The notes beneath the pieces are model-generated. The model was not told where the DNA came from. It was given only the letters and a program-made list of their open reading frames with translations, and did no database searches. Shown one piece after another: positions 44,425-55,155 of a DNA stretch of 64,000 nucleotides (its first letter is position 1; each line of letters begins with the position of its first letter). Both the position numbers and the translations under genes were made by a program. The DNA comes from Asparagopsis taxiformis (taxonomy: Eukaryota; Rhodophyta; Florideophyceae; Bonnemaisoniales; Bonnemaisoniaceae), in NCBI GenBank assembly GCA_030407315.1, contig JALQPE010001969.1:22772-86771 (forward strand), read 5' to 3'.

Positions 44425-44971
44425 CTGTACAAACCATGACGGCCAACAATACATGACGTAGTATTTTACCACCGCTTATTCTGCTCAGAGACTGTGAAGG
44501 TGCGGCACTGGGAAACTCGGTGAGCTATTCGGCCGTATACTTTGGTAATACACGACCGGGAATTTGTACGTAGCAGAGCACATTGGTGCCCCGCAATGTT
44601 AACGACAGCAAAGCTAACTTTTTTGCTCTGTGCATTCCAATATGCGCAGAGTGCAATAAGCAGAGCAAGTGATAGCCCCCTTACTCTGCAGCACACATGT
44701 ATAACATTGCGCAATTTTACACACTAGTGCACTTGTCAGCATGCTGAACAGCAGTACGACGCCATCATCATGCGCTGGAATGTATCGTAGGACGTAGGAC
44801 GTCCGCGAAGTTAAAAGTCTAGACTAGTTTAACGATCGATATCCAAAACTAGGAATTCCCAGCAAGATTTATTCGTAAAAGAAGAATCTGATGATTATCG
44901 TTCCATAAACTAGTCAGACGTTTCAGTTGGTTAGTTCTGGAATAAAGCATGAACGATTAGAGCGGTGCTTT
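44425..44971. other. no gene seen
   Basis: Between two copies of the same MITE family. Short frames only. Confidence 0.4.
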
Positions 44972-45088
44972 AAATTTGGAAATTTTTCATTCTGAAATTA
45001 CTGCAGCAAAAAGTGATCTAGCCAAGTGCACTTTGCTAGATCACTTTTTACTGCAGTAATTTCAGAGCGAAAAAATTACCAAATTTCA
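44972..45088. mobile_element. MITE-like hairpin, copy 4
   Basis: 117 bp with AAATTTGGAAATTTTT and its complement at the ends and ACTGCAGCAAAAAGTGATCT inside. It lies about 360 bp upstream of the gene at 45446. Confidence 0.85.
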
Positions 45089-45445
45089 ATTGTGAATCGA
45101 GAACGAGTCTTGCTACTATTATTTCTCTACTATCTCCTTGCCATTCGCGCTCGTTGAAGTTAGTTTACTGGCACAGAGTGCAAGCGACTTACGCACCCCT
45201 TCCAAACTAGTACAAACCCCTACTCTAATCCCTGCAATACAACTCTGGCTTCTGTCGCCATCCTCACGTCCCCTCGCGAGATATCGGCGGCGTGTCGGTT
45301 CCAGAATTTCCGATTTCGAATTTATTGGCGCCGCGTGGACTTTGGAGGGCGTGGACTTCCAGTCCGCCCTTTGATCGTCGAAAACTTTCCCCACTCATCT
45401 TTTTCCATTCTCCCTGCTCTCCCTTTTCTCTTCACCTCACAAGTA

Positions 45446-46744
45446 ATGGCGGAAGTACGACGGCGACATGGGCTCGTCGTAACACGCAGCGAAAATGGAC
45501 CAACAGAACCGCATGATTTGTACGGAGACGGAACAATTCTCTGGGTGGATCCGGCGCGCGTTGTTTCAATTCCAGCGATTGAAGGGGCTGCCACTCCTGC
45601 CTCTGATATTCCCCGCGGAACGCACCTAAACTTCGATGCTCTCTATCTGTACGGTACCATAGCGGAAAACGGGGACGTTACCCTGGTTGGAGGTATGGAC
45701 GTGTGCGAAGAGGTATTGTCACGCCCCCGAACCAAGACTTCAAGGTATTTACTCCGCATGTGCTATGAGTCTATTTCCACGAAACCGCATACGCTTGCCT
45801 TGATTCTGTATCACATTCTGGAGAGCGAAAGGACAATTCCGTTCTACGAAAGTGTGTCAATTGTAGCTTACATGCGGGACTGCTGGCATAATAGAGAGAA
45901 GGACGAAGATAACGTTCCACTCGAAGAACGTTCACTCTCAGCGTTCCGAAGGGCTGTGGGCAGTCTGTACAGATTCAATCTACCATCTCTAGAAGCCATC
46001 GTAATCGTTGACAGGTGGTTTTCATATGCGTACCACCGCCACACGTTTAACATTGTGCAATCAGTGCGGAACTTCACGAGTACTGGTGATGATGGCAATA
46101 CAGAGCTTGATACTAGAGTATGGGATCTGTTTCTTACCAGCTGTGGGATGCAGGATTTGTCGGTATCGTTCTTTATTCCGGTGTACATCAATGAGCGTGA
46201 TGAGCCAAGGGGTGTAGAAATTTCAACGAAAACCTCCCAGAGTCCTCGTCCCTCAGGTCCAGTGTTCTATGAATACCAAAACCATAACACACAGGAAAGG
46301 ACAGCTATTGGACGAGATGCGTACTCCAGGCAAACTCTGGCTTGTCAATTCTTTGTTTCACACGTTCAGGAAAGGGCTACAGATCATGGTAACTGGGCAA
46401 CTCCAAGATATTCCCCGTCTTTCCGGAAAGTTGTATTTCTCATGGGATTGATTCAGATGGATCGAGACTGGAAGTTGCGAGTAGAAACGCGCCCACGACA
46501 ACGGACAAGAACCAGGTCTGCGGCTAGATTGACAGCGCTAATCAAAAAGGACAGTCCTTTTACGGCACAGCGTCTGGGATATGGGGTTCATCAGGTTCTG
46601 GCAGCATGGGATGAGTTGGCAAAATCCCTGGGGTCAGGCGGTGCAGAAGAGCTCCTACAACCTTACCTTCTTTACGACCAGAGACTGTTTACGTACCACG
46701 TCCTGGACTCGGAAAATAGGGCTTTTCACCGCTTCGAGAGCTGA
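45446..46744 (+). CDS. stand-alone paralogue of gene A N-terminal domain
   Basis: 432 codons. I start at the ATG at 45446 (MAEVRRRHGL) rather than at the end of the open frame at 45335, because the upstream part is Ser/Pro-rich and leader-like. Near the C-terminus, QVLAAWDELAK, EELLQPY and YHVLDSE reproduce the spacing of QVLYHAWTDVA, EELMAPY and FDVLDEG in the N-terminal part of the methyltransferase-SET protein. An earlier helical segment, LLRMCYESISTKPHTLALIL, sits where that protein has IVRLALPIAEFSRQDERIG. It therefore looks like the same domain without the enzyme. A second frame continues to 47163 (KSFWEHLMAICRNDKLFD), aligning with RKFFDQLQFLIVNPDLYTW of gene A, so the true gene may run to 47163 with a frameshift or intron near 46744. 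Confidence 0.6.
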   Translation: MAEVRRRHGLVVTRSENGPTEPHDLYGDGTILWVDPARVVSIPAIEGAATPASDIPRGTHLNFDALYLYGTIAENGDVTLVGGMDVCEEVLSRPRTKTSRYLLRMCYESISTKPHTLALILYHILESERTIPFYESVSIVAYMRDCWHNREKDEDNVPLEERSLSAFRRAVGSLYRFNLPSLEAIVIVDRWFSYAYHRHTFNIVQSVRNFTSTGDDGNTELDTRVWDLFLTSCGMQDLSVSFFIPVYINERDEPRGVEISTKTSQSPRPSGPVFYEYQNHNTQERTAIGRDAYSRQTLACQFFVSHVQERATDHGNWATPRYSPSFRKVVFLMGLIQMDRDWKLRVETRPRQRTRTRSAARLTALIKKDSPFTAQRLGYGVHQVLAAWDELAKSLGSGGAEELLQPYLLYDQRLFTYHVLDSENRAFHRFES

Positions 46745-47109
46745 AGACCTTGTTGCATGGCAGAGGAGCTGTTCGAAGAGTGCAACACTCGGCAAGCATT
46801 TCAAGTGCTGCTGTCCATCGTACACTGCTGCAAGACGCTCAGATGCGCCTCTGTGCAAAGTCATTCTGGGAACACTTAATGGCAATATGTCGCAATGACA
46901 AATTGTTCGACCTATCTGTCTCGGCTCCGCAAGATATACCGTTCATACAGAGCTTCCAGCCGTCCCCCGGTTCCCCGGTTTCCGGGAGGTTCACGACTAT
47001 TCCGGCACTGGCGATGGTGGAAAGGCAGCTCACAGCGTTCAGCCTCACAGAAGAGCCGCAATCAACGCCCGACCCAAATGAGGAGCTGTTCAGCACTACT
47101 GTGTCTGAA

Positions 47110-47860
47110 ATCGGGCCTGGGGCAGTACTGTACGGCAGTAAAATTTACTGCCTGAGGCAGTGAAATTTAGTACTGTAAAAGTATAAATTAATGCCCTACT
47201 TACCGGCAGTACAGTGCACTGCCCGGAGGCAGTGGCCAAGTGCTGCCGACGGCAGTAGAAAGTACTGCCTGGATGTATGAAGTGAGGCAGTGGTGGGAGG
47301 CAGTGATAGATGCTGGATTTAGATTGTCTATCTGGCAGTGATTTGTGCTAGATTGGCCTGTAAAATAAAGTAGTATGTTGTGCTGACTTGGGCAGCACGG
47401 AGAGGGAGTAAAATATGCTGTCCAGGAATATGGCCCACGGCAGTACTATTTGGTGGCGTGGGATGCACCGTGTGGCAGTAGAAGCTAGTGTTTCCGGCAG
47501 CGTGCTGTGCTGGCTGCAGGCGCGAATGACGGCAGCACATTTTGCTATATTTAGACAGAGCCCCGATGTACTGTATAGTACTGCCTGCACGTCATGCCAG
47601 AGGCAGAGAAATGGGCTTTCCAAATCAGTGTAAATTACTGTCTGGTAGTGTTGTCCTCGGCAGGGGCATGGGACAGTACCAGTTACTGCCTGTGCCAGTG
47701 CAGAGTAATACCTGGAAGTAATACCTGTGGCAGTACATTTCACTACCTGGAACTAGTGCTTGAGACAGTACAATTTACTGCCGGGGAGTCTATACTGAAC
47801 CGGTATATTGTAGTGCCCAGCGGTACTGACTCGGACAGAACAGGAAAGTAGTAAAATCTG
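47110..47860. repeat. GGCAGTA/TACTGCC-rich repeat field, first
   Basis: Dozens of GGCAGTA and TACTGCC words occur in both orientations, often paired into short hairpins such as GGCAGTAAAATTTACTGCC. There is no clear longer period. The field begins directly at the 3' end of the preceding gene. The same vocabulary recurs at 58770-59115. Confidence 0.75.
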
Positions 47861-50155
47861 ATGCCTAGGGTAATACTTTCTAGTGGCTCCAATTGATGTT
47901 CAGGACGATAAAACCAGGTGTAAATGCAATTCCAGCCGCATGTTCAGGCATACAGCTACGAAATGTCGGGCAGAATGGGGTATCTCTCTCGGTGGTCTTC
48001 ATAGAAATGTATAGGGATAACCAAGTGTGATCTGAAAGGACGTCAACTGTTTTATGTAGCAAGGATAACGATGCCTGAAAGACTGTTTCAGTTCTATCAT
48101 TAGACTAGACTACTCATCAAATTGAACTATCGTATCCATAATCTTACCATCTCTACAACTAGGACTAATTGCATGCAACTCGAGTTCCTTGCTGCTTGAA
48201 AATGACAGTTCATGTTCAGACAGAAAAGAAATAAACACCACCATAGATGATTTGCAACAGGTTAGCAATCAGATAAAGAAAATTATTGTAAAGGATGAGA
48301 ACAAGATTGCAGTGTGGTTAACCGATTCCTATACCAGAAGCATTTCGAATCAATAGACTGGAATAGGATCTTTGCAGAACGATATTCATGGTTAGAGCAC
48401 TATCTTTCATGGAAAACATGTGGAAATAAATAAGAGAGGGCAAAGATACATCTACGACAACGTACCTGACTTACCTGTCTTGTTCATGATACTCGGATGA
48501 TTAAATCGTCCTATACATCACGCATAAACAGCCTTAAATAGGCAGGTCATCCACCCATAATGGCCTCGTCGTAACCAGAAGGCAGATGATTCGGCAGACG
48601 ATGATGTGGCAGATGATTTGGCAGCGGATGATCTGTCAAATTTTCTGGACGCGGGAAATTAACAGTAATTGAAATCAGGCCCTTTAAAACTAACCTAAAA
48701 TTCTTGGTGATGATTCCCAGGCGTATACCGAAGAAGATTCAGCTAATAAATGCTTTAGAATGTAGTATCAGACCATTCCATGGAGAGTTACAGCTTTCTG
48801 CTCATGAATAGACCATTTCCCACCGTAATGAGACAACTAATGCGACGTAAAGTGCGATATACTGAAGCACGATCATAAGTTTTTCGTTAGTGACGTTTAT
48901 GGAAACGATATGAGCATAGTAATTTCATATGCATGGGGGGTAAGCAAGAATCTATGAAGTCATGAAACCTTGCTGCTGAACCCAGCATGGGATCATAGGA
49001 TAACTAGTCACCTGTTCCTTGGGTAAGTAGGAAACCATCATGTTTTCGATACGATGCAACAGTAAGAAAATATAAGTAACGAGAATTATTAAATTTTCCT
49101 ATCTAGATAAATACGTATTTCGTCCTACTCGTTGCGTAGGAGATAATATTAATCAACAATTTTTGCAAGATTCTCTCGAATCCAAAGAGAAGAGATTAGA
49201 GGTATGGATGCTTGAAGTGCAAACTGTACAGTTTACCGCCTACCATTAGGCGGCAGGCCATATATCGCATACATATTTTTGTTCTACGCTGATTACTTCC
49301 AGAATTTCACCATATCTTCTTCTTGTGAAAGTTCCTTTTCACGTATGAGTGGAGTAATGTTCATATGGAGCATAATTGTTTCAACGTGATCAGTTTATAT
49401 CTGAACAGTTCTACCATGATTTGAGCAATTTGATCGCACTGTTTTTTCAATACTGAATCAAAAAGAGTCTGTCTGCGTGCAGAATACGGTTGAATTATAG
49501 GGAGTTATTGAACAATCTGGACAGTAACTCAATTTCAACTATCGTTGTGTCGGCGAAACTTGTGGCGGAAAAACGCTGGAAGCTACAAAATATGTTCGGC
49601 AGTCTTGAGTACGTGTGGGGAAGCTGAACTTTGAGAAAGTGCATCGGATTGTGTCCAGTTGTAGTCATTGAAGGTTAAACAGATATAAAACAGTGATAGT
49701 TAGTTGTAGTTGATAGGCAAAAATCCGTACACTATTGGTGGGAGCTGCGAGGTGGGCTTTGGCGGTCTGTCTAGTAGGCCCTTGGAGACTAGCAATAACT
49801 TCGACGAACAAAAATGACGGATTGTGAATGCGAGAAGGGACGGTTTTGAGATGACTGCGTACTGAGTCCAATTGAGAAGAGTTGTGAATTTAGAGGAAAA
49901 TCATTGTCTATCTTGGATGAATAGCACCGTTCACACTCCCTGGAGAATGAATCTCAACGCTTTTGTAGCGCGAGAAAGTGCTCTCCCCTTAAACTTAGTG
50001 GCCTGACCAAACAGTGACACTACTGCAAGGCTGTTCTGTTTCAAAATCACCACGGTGCGAAAGAGAGATGAAAATAAAACGAATCACATTGTTATATCTT
50101 TGTAGCAAATCAGCAGAATGAATGTCGTTTCATTTGAGACCTCTAATCATATGAC
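47861..50155. other. 2.3-kb stretch without a gene
   Basis: AT-rich. No frame longer than about 70 codons looks protein-like, and I recognise no repeat family or RNA gene in it. Confidence 0.5.
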
Positions 50156-50191
50156 CCCATCTCTGTCAGCCATATGGCTGACAGAGATGGG
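50156..50191. repeat. 36-bp perfect palindrome
   Basis: CCCATCTCTGTCAGCCAT followed immediately by its exact complement, with no loop. Confidence 0.85.
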
Positions 50192-50384
50192 ATCACAGCT
50201 TTGGCTCTATTCGTTTCAACTGGTTTTGGACTCATTACCCGCATAGTATTGTGCTGCCTGGGACTGTTGAGATGGTACTATGCGCAAGCGCAATACGAGA
50301 ACATGCATGCATGCGCTAAGCACTTTTTGACAACAAAAGGATTAGCTATCGGCAAATGACCTGCTGTATGCAGCTGGTTGATGG

Positions 50385-50800
50385 AATCCAGAAATAACAC
50401 TCGCTATTATTTTTATTTCACCAAATCAGGTGTAGTGCACTCATTAGTGGAACAGCAGCCAGCCTAGCAGACCAATGAGCGCAGTGCACCTGTCCATCGG
50501 AACCCAGAAATTATACCCGGTATTTTTCGCACTTTGCCAAACCAGGTGCATTGCACTCATCGGTCGGATGAGATGGTTGTGGTGTGGCCAATAAGCGCAA
50601 TGCACTTGGTCGTTGAAAACCAGAAACTATACCCGGTATTATTCTCACTTCACCCAACCAGGTGCAGTCAACTCATTGGCCGCACAGCAGCCAGCTCTGC
50701 CGACGAATGAGCGCATTGCACCTGGACATTGGAACCCAGAAACTATACCCGGTATTATTTTGGTTTGCCAAGTCCAGATGTTGCACTGCCATTGGTAGGA
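50385..50800. repeat. degenerate array of the ACCCGGTATT palindromic repeat
   Basis: Four diverged units of about 118 bp, each with CCAGGTGCA-type arms around a centre like TATACCCGGTATTATT, separated by CATTGGCCG-like blocks. An older relative of 54294-55133. Confidence 0.75.
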
Positions 50801-50859
50801 GTCGCTCAGAGTAGGATGAAGACCTTCTAACAGGTTCCATCGAGCCGCAATCGCTCCAC

Positions 50860-51715
50860 ACTCAACTCAATTCCCTTTTCGAAACTAACCTCTTCTGCAG
50901 CGAGCCGCTCGATCCAGCAATAACCGAAACAGATCTCCCTCTAGCTGCCTCACTAACTCTCTCCTTCTCTAGCCCCGCCCCACCTCTAGCCCTCCTCACA
51001 GCCCTATCTCCATTCCCGCCCAGTCCAACCACGCTCTCCAGCCTCCCGCCATTCCCCGCTCTCACCAACGACCTAAACCTACTAACTCCCCCGCCCAAAG
51101 AGTCCTCCCACTGAAGCTCCTCCATGGACAACAATTGTCCGCTCCGTCGTTGCGTCAAGGTAACAATAACACCCCATTCCCGATCCAAACGCACTGCAGC
51201 GCCGCCACCGCGCACGCCCTCCCCGCCGCCCAAGCGTCGTCGCGAGACACCCAGCCGACGTCTGCAAACAACCCTCCACTTCTCCCGCCCAGGCGAGCCC
51301 GCCCGCGTGCAGCTATGTCTCCCGTCTCGCCTTACACCACCTTCAGCCCGACGCCGTCCGAATTGCTCGCCAAAGCTGCAGCGCCAAATCCAGAAGCGCT
51401 ACTCGCTACTGGCCCCTCCGCTCATGCCTGCGCGCGTCGTCGGCATGCCGCACGCCAGTCAGGACGCTTCCAATTCGCGATCATGTATCAGTACCGCGCT
51501 GGCTGAGCGGATTCAGGCTGCCGCCTAACGCTCTCTGCAACCGACCTTCCCCGTTACCCCGTGTCTACCGCTCGCGGATGCAGCCGTCATGACTGTGACG
51601 CGTGCGGCGGAGGCCTACTCGAACGCGCTGTCCAGACCGCCAACGAGCTGCGCTCCGCAGTCGACTGCGTTAACGGCTATCGCCGTTAACCACAATTTTG
51701 GCCTGTGCGACGTAT
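50860..51715 (+). other. GC-rich island with a basic Pro-rich frame
   Basis: Clearly richer in GC than its surroundings. The best frame is 51124-51528 (134 codons), starting MDNNCPLRRCVK in a CTCCATGGAC context, then RSKRTAAPPPRTPSPPPKRRR. It also contains RRLQTTLHFSR, which faintly resembles a PCNA-interacting peptide. The opposite strand is also open (50862-51233), as GC-rich DNA often is. A small or partial gene is possible; no family is identified. Confidence 0.3.
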
Positions 51716-51735
51716 CGTACGCGACGTCGCGTACG
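51716..51735. repeat. 20-bp perfect palindrome
   Basis: CGTACGCGACGTCGCGTACG, loop-less, CpG-rich, on the border where the GC-rich island gives way to AT-rich DNA. Confidence 0.8.
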
Positions 51736-51989
51736 CTGTTGAGTTTTGAAGATCATATGATCTTACATAATATTATGTGGCGCCTCTTCGGGATCCGAAG
51801 ATGGAAGGTCTGGACACATCTGAGGAAGGGGAGTGATGTACAGCGACTCATTTTTGGGATGCTCCCTTGTGAACCGTGTAGATATCAAAGGATTATATTT
51901 CTGTACTTTGTACCTATTGAAACGCCCTCCCGCGTCAGATTGTCGGTTAAAATGCGCAAAACGCGATGAGACTCAGGATCGAGCCATCG

Positions 51990-53771
51990 TCATACTCTTA
52001 ATGTACTCTGCGTTCGCAGTATGAATGGCGTCACAGGTGACTGTACGACGTAACACGTGGATAAGTAGATGTGATGTGCTATGTTATCCTCAACAACATC
52101 ATCCGACGTATGTACCTTCTTTCCATTCACTCTCATATAGTTGTACCATTTCACTTGTGCCATTTGTGCATCATTACGTAGATTGCTTTCAAACGGCCAT
52201 CCCTCACCAGGCTCGAAGCTGTCACTCACCACAAATTCATCATTACTTACAAACAACTCTGTAAACTTGCAGTTCAAATGCTGATCTAGCACCCAGATCA
52301 GAACCAAAACTCGATCTGTTCGCCTGGCAAACGCCATCGCAGATCCCAGAGCACGCAATCGGTTGCCGAGTCCGTACTGAGCGTGAATGAAAACAATTTT
52401 GGGATTACGTATTCCGGTCTTCCGCTTTCTGATCAACTTGAGTAGCAACAGCTTTCTTGCGATTGGCGACATACCGCGAAGTAACATTTTGGGGGTGTGG
52501 AAATCAGAATAGAGGACGCTATCTGTAACTTCCACCTTCTGCGTTTCTGGGTGGCGCCCTATCACAGAAGCCTTTGCAATGATATGCCTTTTTGAAGGTG
52601 GTGCCCTCTCAACAAAATGGGACTAGATTTGCTCCTGCATCATACGAGGAACATACCTGGACCAAATCACTCCGGTCAACGACATTGAAACATGCACATC
52701 AATGGCAGCCAAGTTGTCCAGCGAAGCTACTTTGTCTGTGTTTTGAATGACGCGAATATTGGTGCTGTCTTCTTTGGTGCTTGCAGTGGGAAAATGCATT
52801 GAGTTTGCCGCTGTGAATGTACTTTCGGTATTTTGCGATGAAGAAACCACATCAGATGGTAAGGCAGCGTCTACAACAGAAAATTCAGCCCAATCGGTGA
52901 TGGTCGAATGATTATCCGAAGAGAAACGTTCAAACTTTTCGGAGACCGGTATGATGATAACATGGTTCACTAAATCGCCCCCAGTATTGTGGTCGGCGAT
53001 GAGAAATTCCGATAAATGGTGTTCAGCGATAGGCTGTGCGAAAATGACGGCCACTCGAGCTGTTGTTTGAGCGTAAACGACAGCACTCGCGACAGCTCGA
53101 ATACAAGAATACAAGTGACATTGCGAAATATGAGCGAAAACAGCACGTCTTGTCGGATACGCGAGGGAAGAGTTGGAAGCTCGAGTTGAGAGCAGGTGTT
53201 TGAGACGTTCTTTTTGGTCCATACCAATTTCGTTCAAGTATCGAAATGGAACTTCATGCATATCATGCAACTGGAGGTTGAGCGGAGAAAGATTGGGATC
53301 ATGATGAAGTGAGTTGTTGGATTGCACAGTTTGGTGGGTTGTGAATGACAAATCAGGGAGGATTGTAGGGTGAAGAGAAGATTGGGCACCAAGCAAGAAC
53401 ACAAGAACTAGAACGACAGTGATGACAGCGGCGGCGTGAGTGACGGCAGTGCTGAATTCGCGCTTGATAAAGGCAAGAAATCTGCGAGATAATCGCGAGT
53501 AAGGATTGGGAGTATCAAGCTTTCGTTGATGGGGCGGGAGGGGTAGCGGAACAGTTGCACACGACTCCCACGGCAAAGAAGCTACGAAGGAGCGACATTT
53601 GCCAAGCCAGCTCCAGGTGAGCATGATAACAATATGTGAAAGCGAAGAGGATGAATGTCTGCACAGGCAACGGTGATGTGTCGAAAGGGTTGCCTCGAGA
53701 GGAAAGTGGCAAGCCAAGTAGCTGCGGTAAGCAGGGAAAATAGGTGACGGGATGACAGTGTTTGCGGGCAA
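51990..53771 (-). pseudogene. type II membrane glycosyltransferase (NodZ/FUT8-like), single TAG
   Basis: Frames 53771-52623 and 52565-51990 are in the same register, separated only by TAG at 52623-52625 and then by open sequence (SHFVERAPPSKRHIIAKAS). Together they make 594 codons. A single membrane anchor (AAVITVVLVLVFLLGA, about residue 115-130) after a basic cytosolic segment predicts a Golgi type II protein. The C-terminal half has FIHAQYGLGNRLRALGSAMA, TDRVLVLIW and a following KFTELF, the pattern of the nucleotide-sugar-binding fold in NodZ/FUT8-like fucosyltransferases. The N-terminal half repeats it in weakened form (CHLYSCIRAVASAVVYAQTT, ARVAVIF), suggesting an internal duplication. 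The start could be downstream, for example at MLTWSWLGK. Either a pseudogene with one nonsense change, a readthrough gene, or a missed intron. Confidence 0.6.
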
Positions 53772-53849
53772 AATGAAGGCTGGCTGTATTCAGATGGTTC
53801 CTTCACCCAGATCACAAGAAGAGGAAGACATAGACGCTTTGATCACGCC

Positions 53850-53875
53850 TTTTCTCGTCCTTCAGGACGAGAAAA
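53850..53875. repeat. hairpin with 11-bp arms
   Basis: TTTTCTCGTCC, loop TTCA, then the complement. Just upstream of the glycosyltransferase start. Confidence 0.7.
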
Positions 53876-53949
53876 TGCGTATGAGGAAACTGGATTAGCT
53901 TCGACGTACAATCTACACGTTTATCTGTATACAGTCCAATAAACAAGTA

Positions 53950-54174
53950 TCATAGTACAACACCTATTCGCACAATTGCCTTCAGCAAACAAAATTCCAT
54001 TAGCAATGTTCCAAAACCACTCACACCCTTCCGTTTAGAAACCGCCTCAACCAATGCAACGCCTTGCCGTGCCTCAATTGTGACGTCATATATCTCCTCA
54101 CCAAGGCCGCCATTCATCTCCTGTGAAAAGAAAGGCTCGCACGAAGCGATATGTACTGCAACGTCCTGGCACAC
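53950..54174 (-). CDS. short protein-like frame, unknown
   Basis: 74 codons with natural composition (GLGEEIYDVTIEARQGVALV). It could be an exon or a gene remnant; no family recognised. It ends about 180 bp upstream of the glycosyltransferase start, on the same strand. Confidence 0.25.
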   Translation of the reverse strand: MCQDVAVHIASCEPFFSQEMNGGLGEEIYDVTIEARQGVALVEAVSKRKGVSGFGTLLMEFCLLKAIVRIGVVL

Positions 54175-54293
54175 AGTCGCAATACAAAGATTGGTAGACC
54201 CACCCTAAAGCCACTTGACAAACATCAAACCTCATCCTTTCCATCTTAACGATCTATGCACCCTCAATCGCTAAGTGTTGGCGTTCCTCGTTC

Positions 54294-55133
54294 GGCCAAT
54301 GGCAGTGCTGCACCTGGACCTGGTACACCCAAAATAATACCGGGTATTATTTTGCCATACCAAAAGCCAGGTGCAGCAGTGTCATTGGCTCCCGGTCGGC
54401 TGGCCGCCTCTGGCCAATGACAGTACTGCACCTGGACTTTGCAGACCCAAAATAATACCGGGTATTATTTTGCCATACCAAAACCAGGTGCAGCAGTGTC
54501 ATTGGCTCCCGGTCGGCTGGCCGCCTCTGGCCAATGACAGTACTGCACCTGGACTTTGCAGACCCAAAATAATACCGGGTATTATTTTGCCATACCAAAA
54601 GCCAGGTGCAGCAGTGTCATTGGCTCCCGGTCGGCTGGCCGCCTCTGGCCAATGACAGTACTGCACCTGGACTTTGCATACCCAAAATAATACCGGGTAT
54701 TATTTTGCCATACCAAGACCCAGGTGCAGCAGTGTCATTGGCTCCCGGTCGGCTGGCCGCCTCTGGCCAATGACAGTACTGCACCTGGACTTTGCAGACC
54801 CAAAATAATACCGGGTATTATTTTGCCATACCAAAAGCCAGGTGCAGCAGTGTCATTGGCTCCCGGTCGGCTGGCCGCCTCTGGCCAATGACAGTACTGC
54901 ACCTGGACTTTGCAGACCCAAAATAATACCGGGTATTATTTTGCCATACCAAAAGCCAGGTGCAGCAGTGTCATTGGCTCCCGGTCGGCTGGCCGCCTCT
55001 GGCCAATGACAGTACTGCACCTGGACTTTGCAGACCCAAAATAATACCGGGTATTATTTTGCCATACCAAAAGCCAGGTGCAGCAGTGTCATTGGCTCCC
55101 GGTCGGCTGGCCGTCTCTGGCCAATGGCCGAGT
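54294..55133 (+). repeat. tandem array of seven 118-bp palindromic units
   Basis: Each unit has arms CCAATGACAGTACTGCACCT and its near-complement around a centre AATAATACCGGGTATTATT, then the spacer CTCCCGGTCGGCTGGCCGCC. Units start near 54294, 54412, 54530, 54648, 54766, 54884 and 55002, and are almost identical, so expansion is recent. Each unit alone looks like a MITE, which makes this a tandem array of foldback elements. Diverged relatives lie at 50385-50800 and 56475-56650. Confidence 0.9.
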
Positions 55134-55155
55134 TCGAGGTTAACTTAAGTGCAGT

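Noticed and set aside
51124..51528. Functional PCNA-binding protein from the QTTLHF string
   Set aside because: The motif is too short and lacks the paired aromatic residues.
54294..55133. Regularly spaced repeats that could suggest a CRISPR array
   Set aside because: The whole 118-bp unit is repeated including the spacer, each unit is itself an inverted repeat, no cas genes are present and the DNA is eukaryotic.
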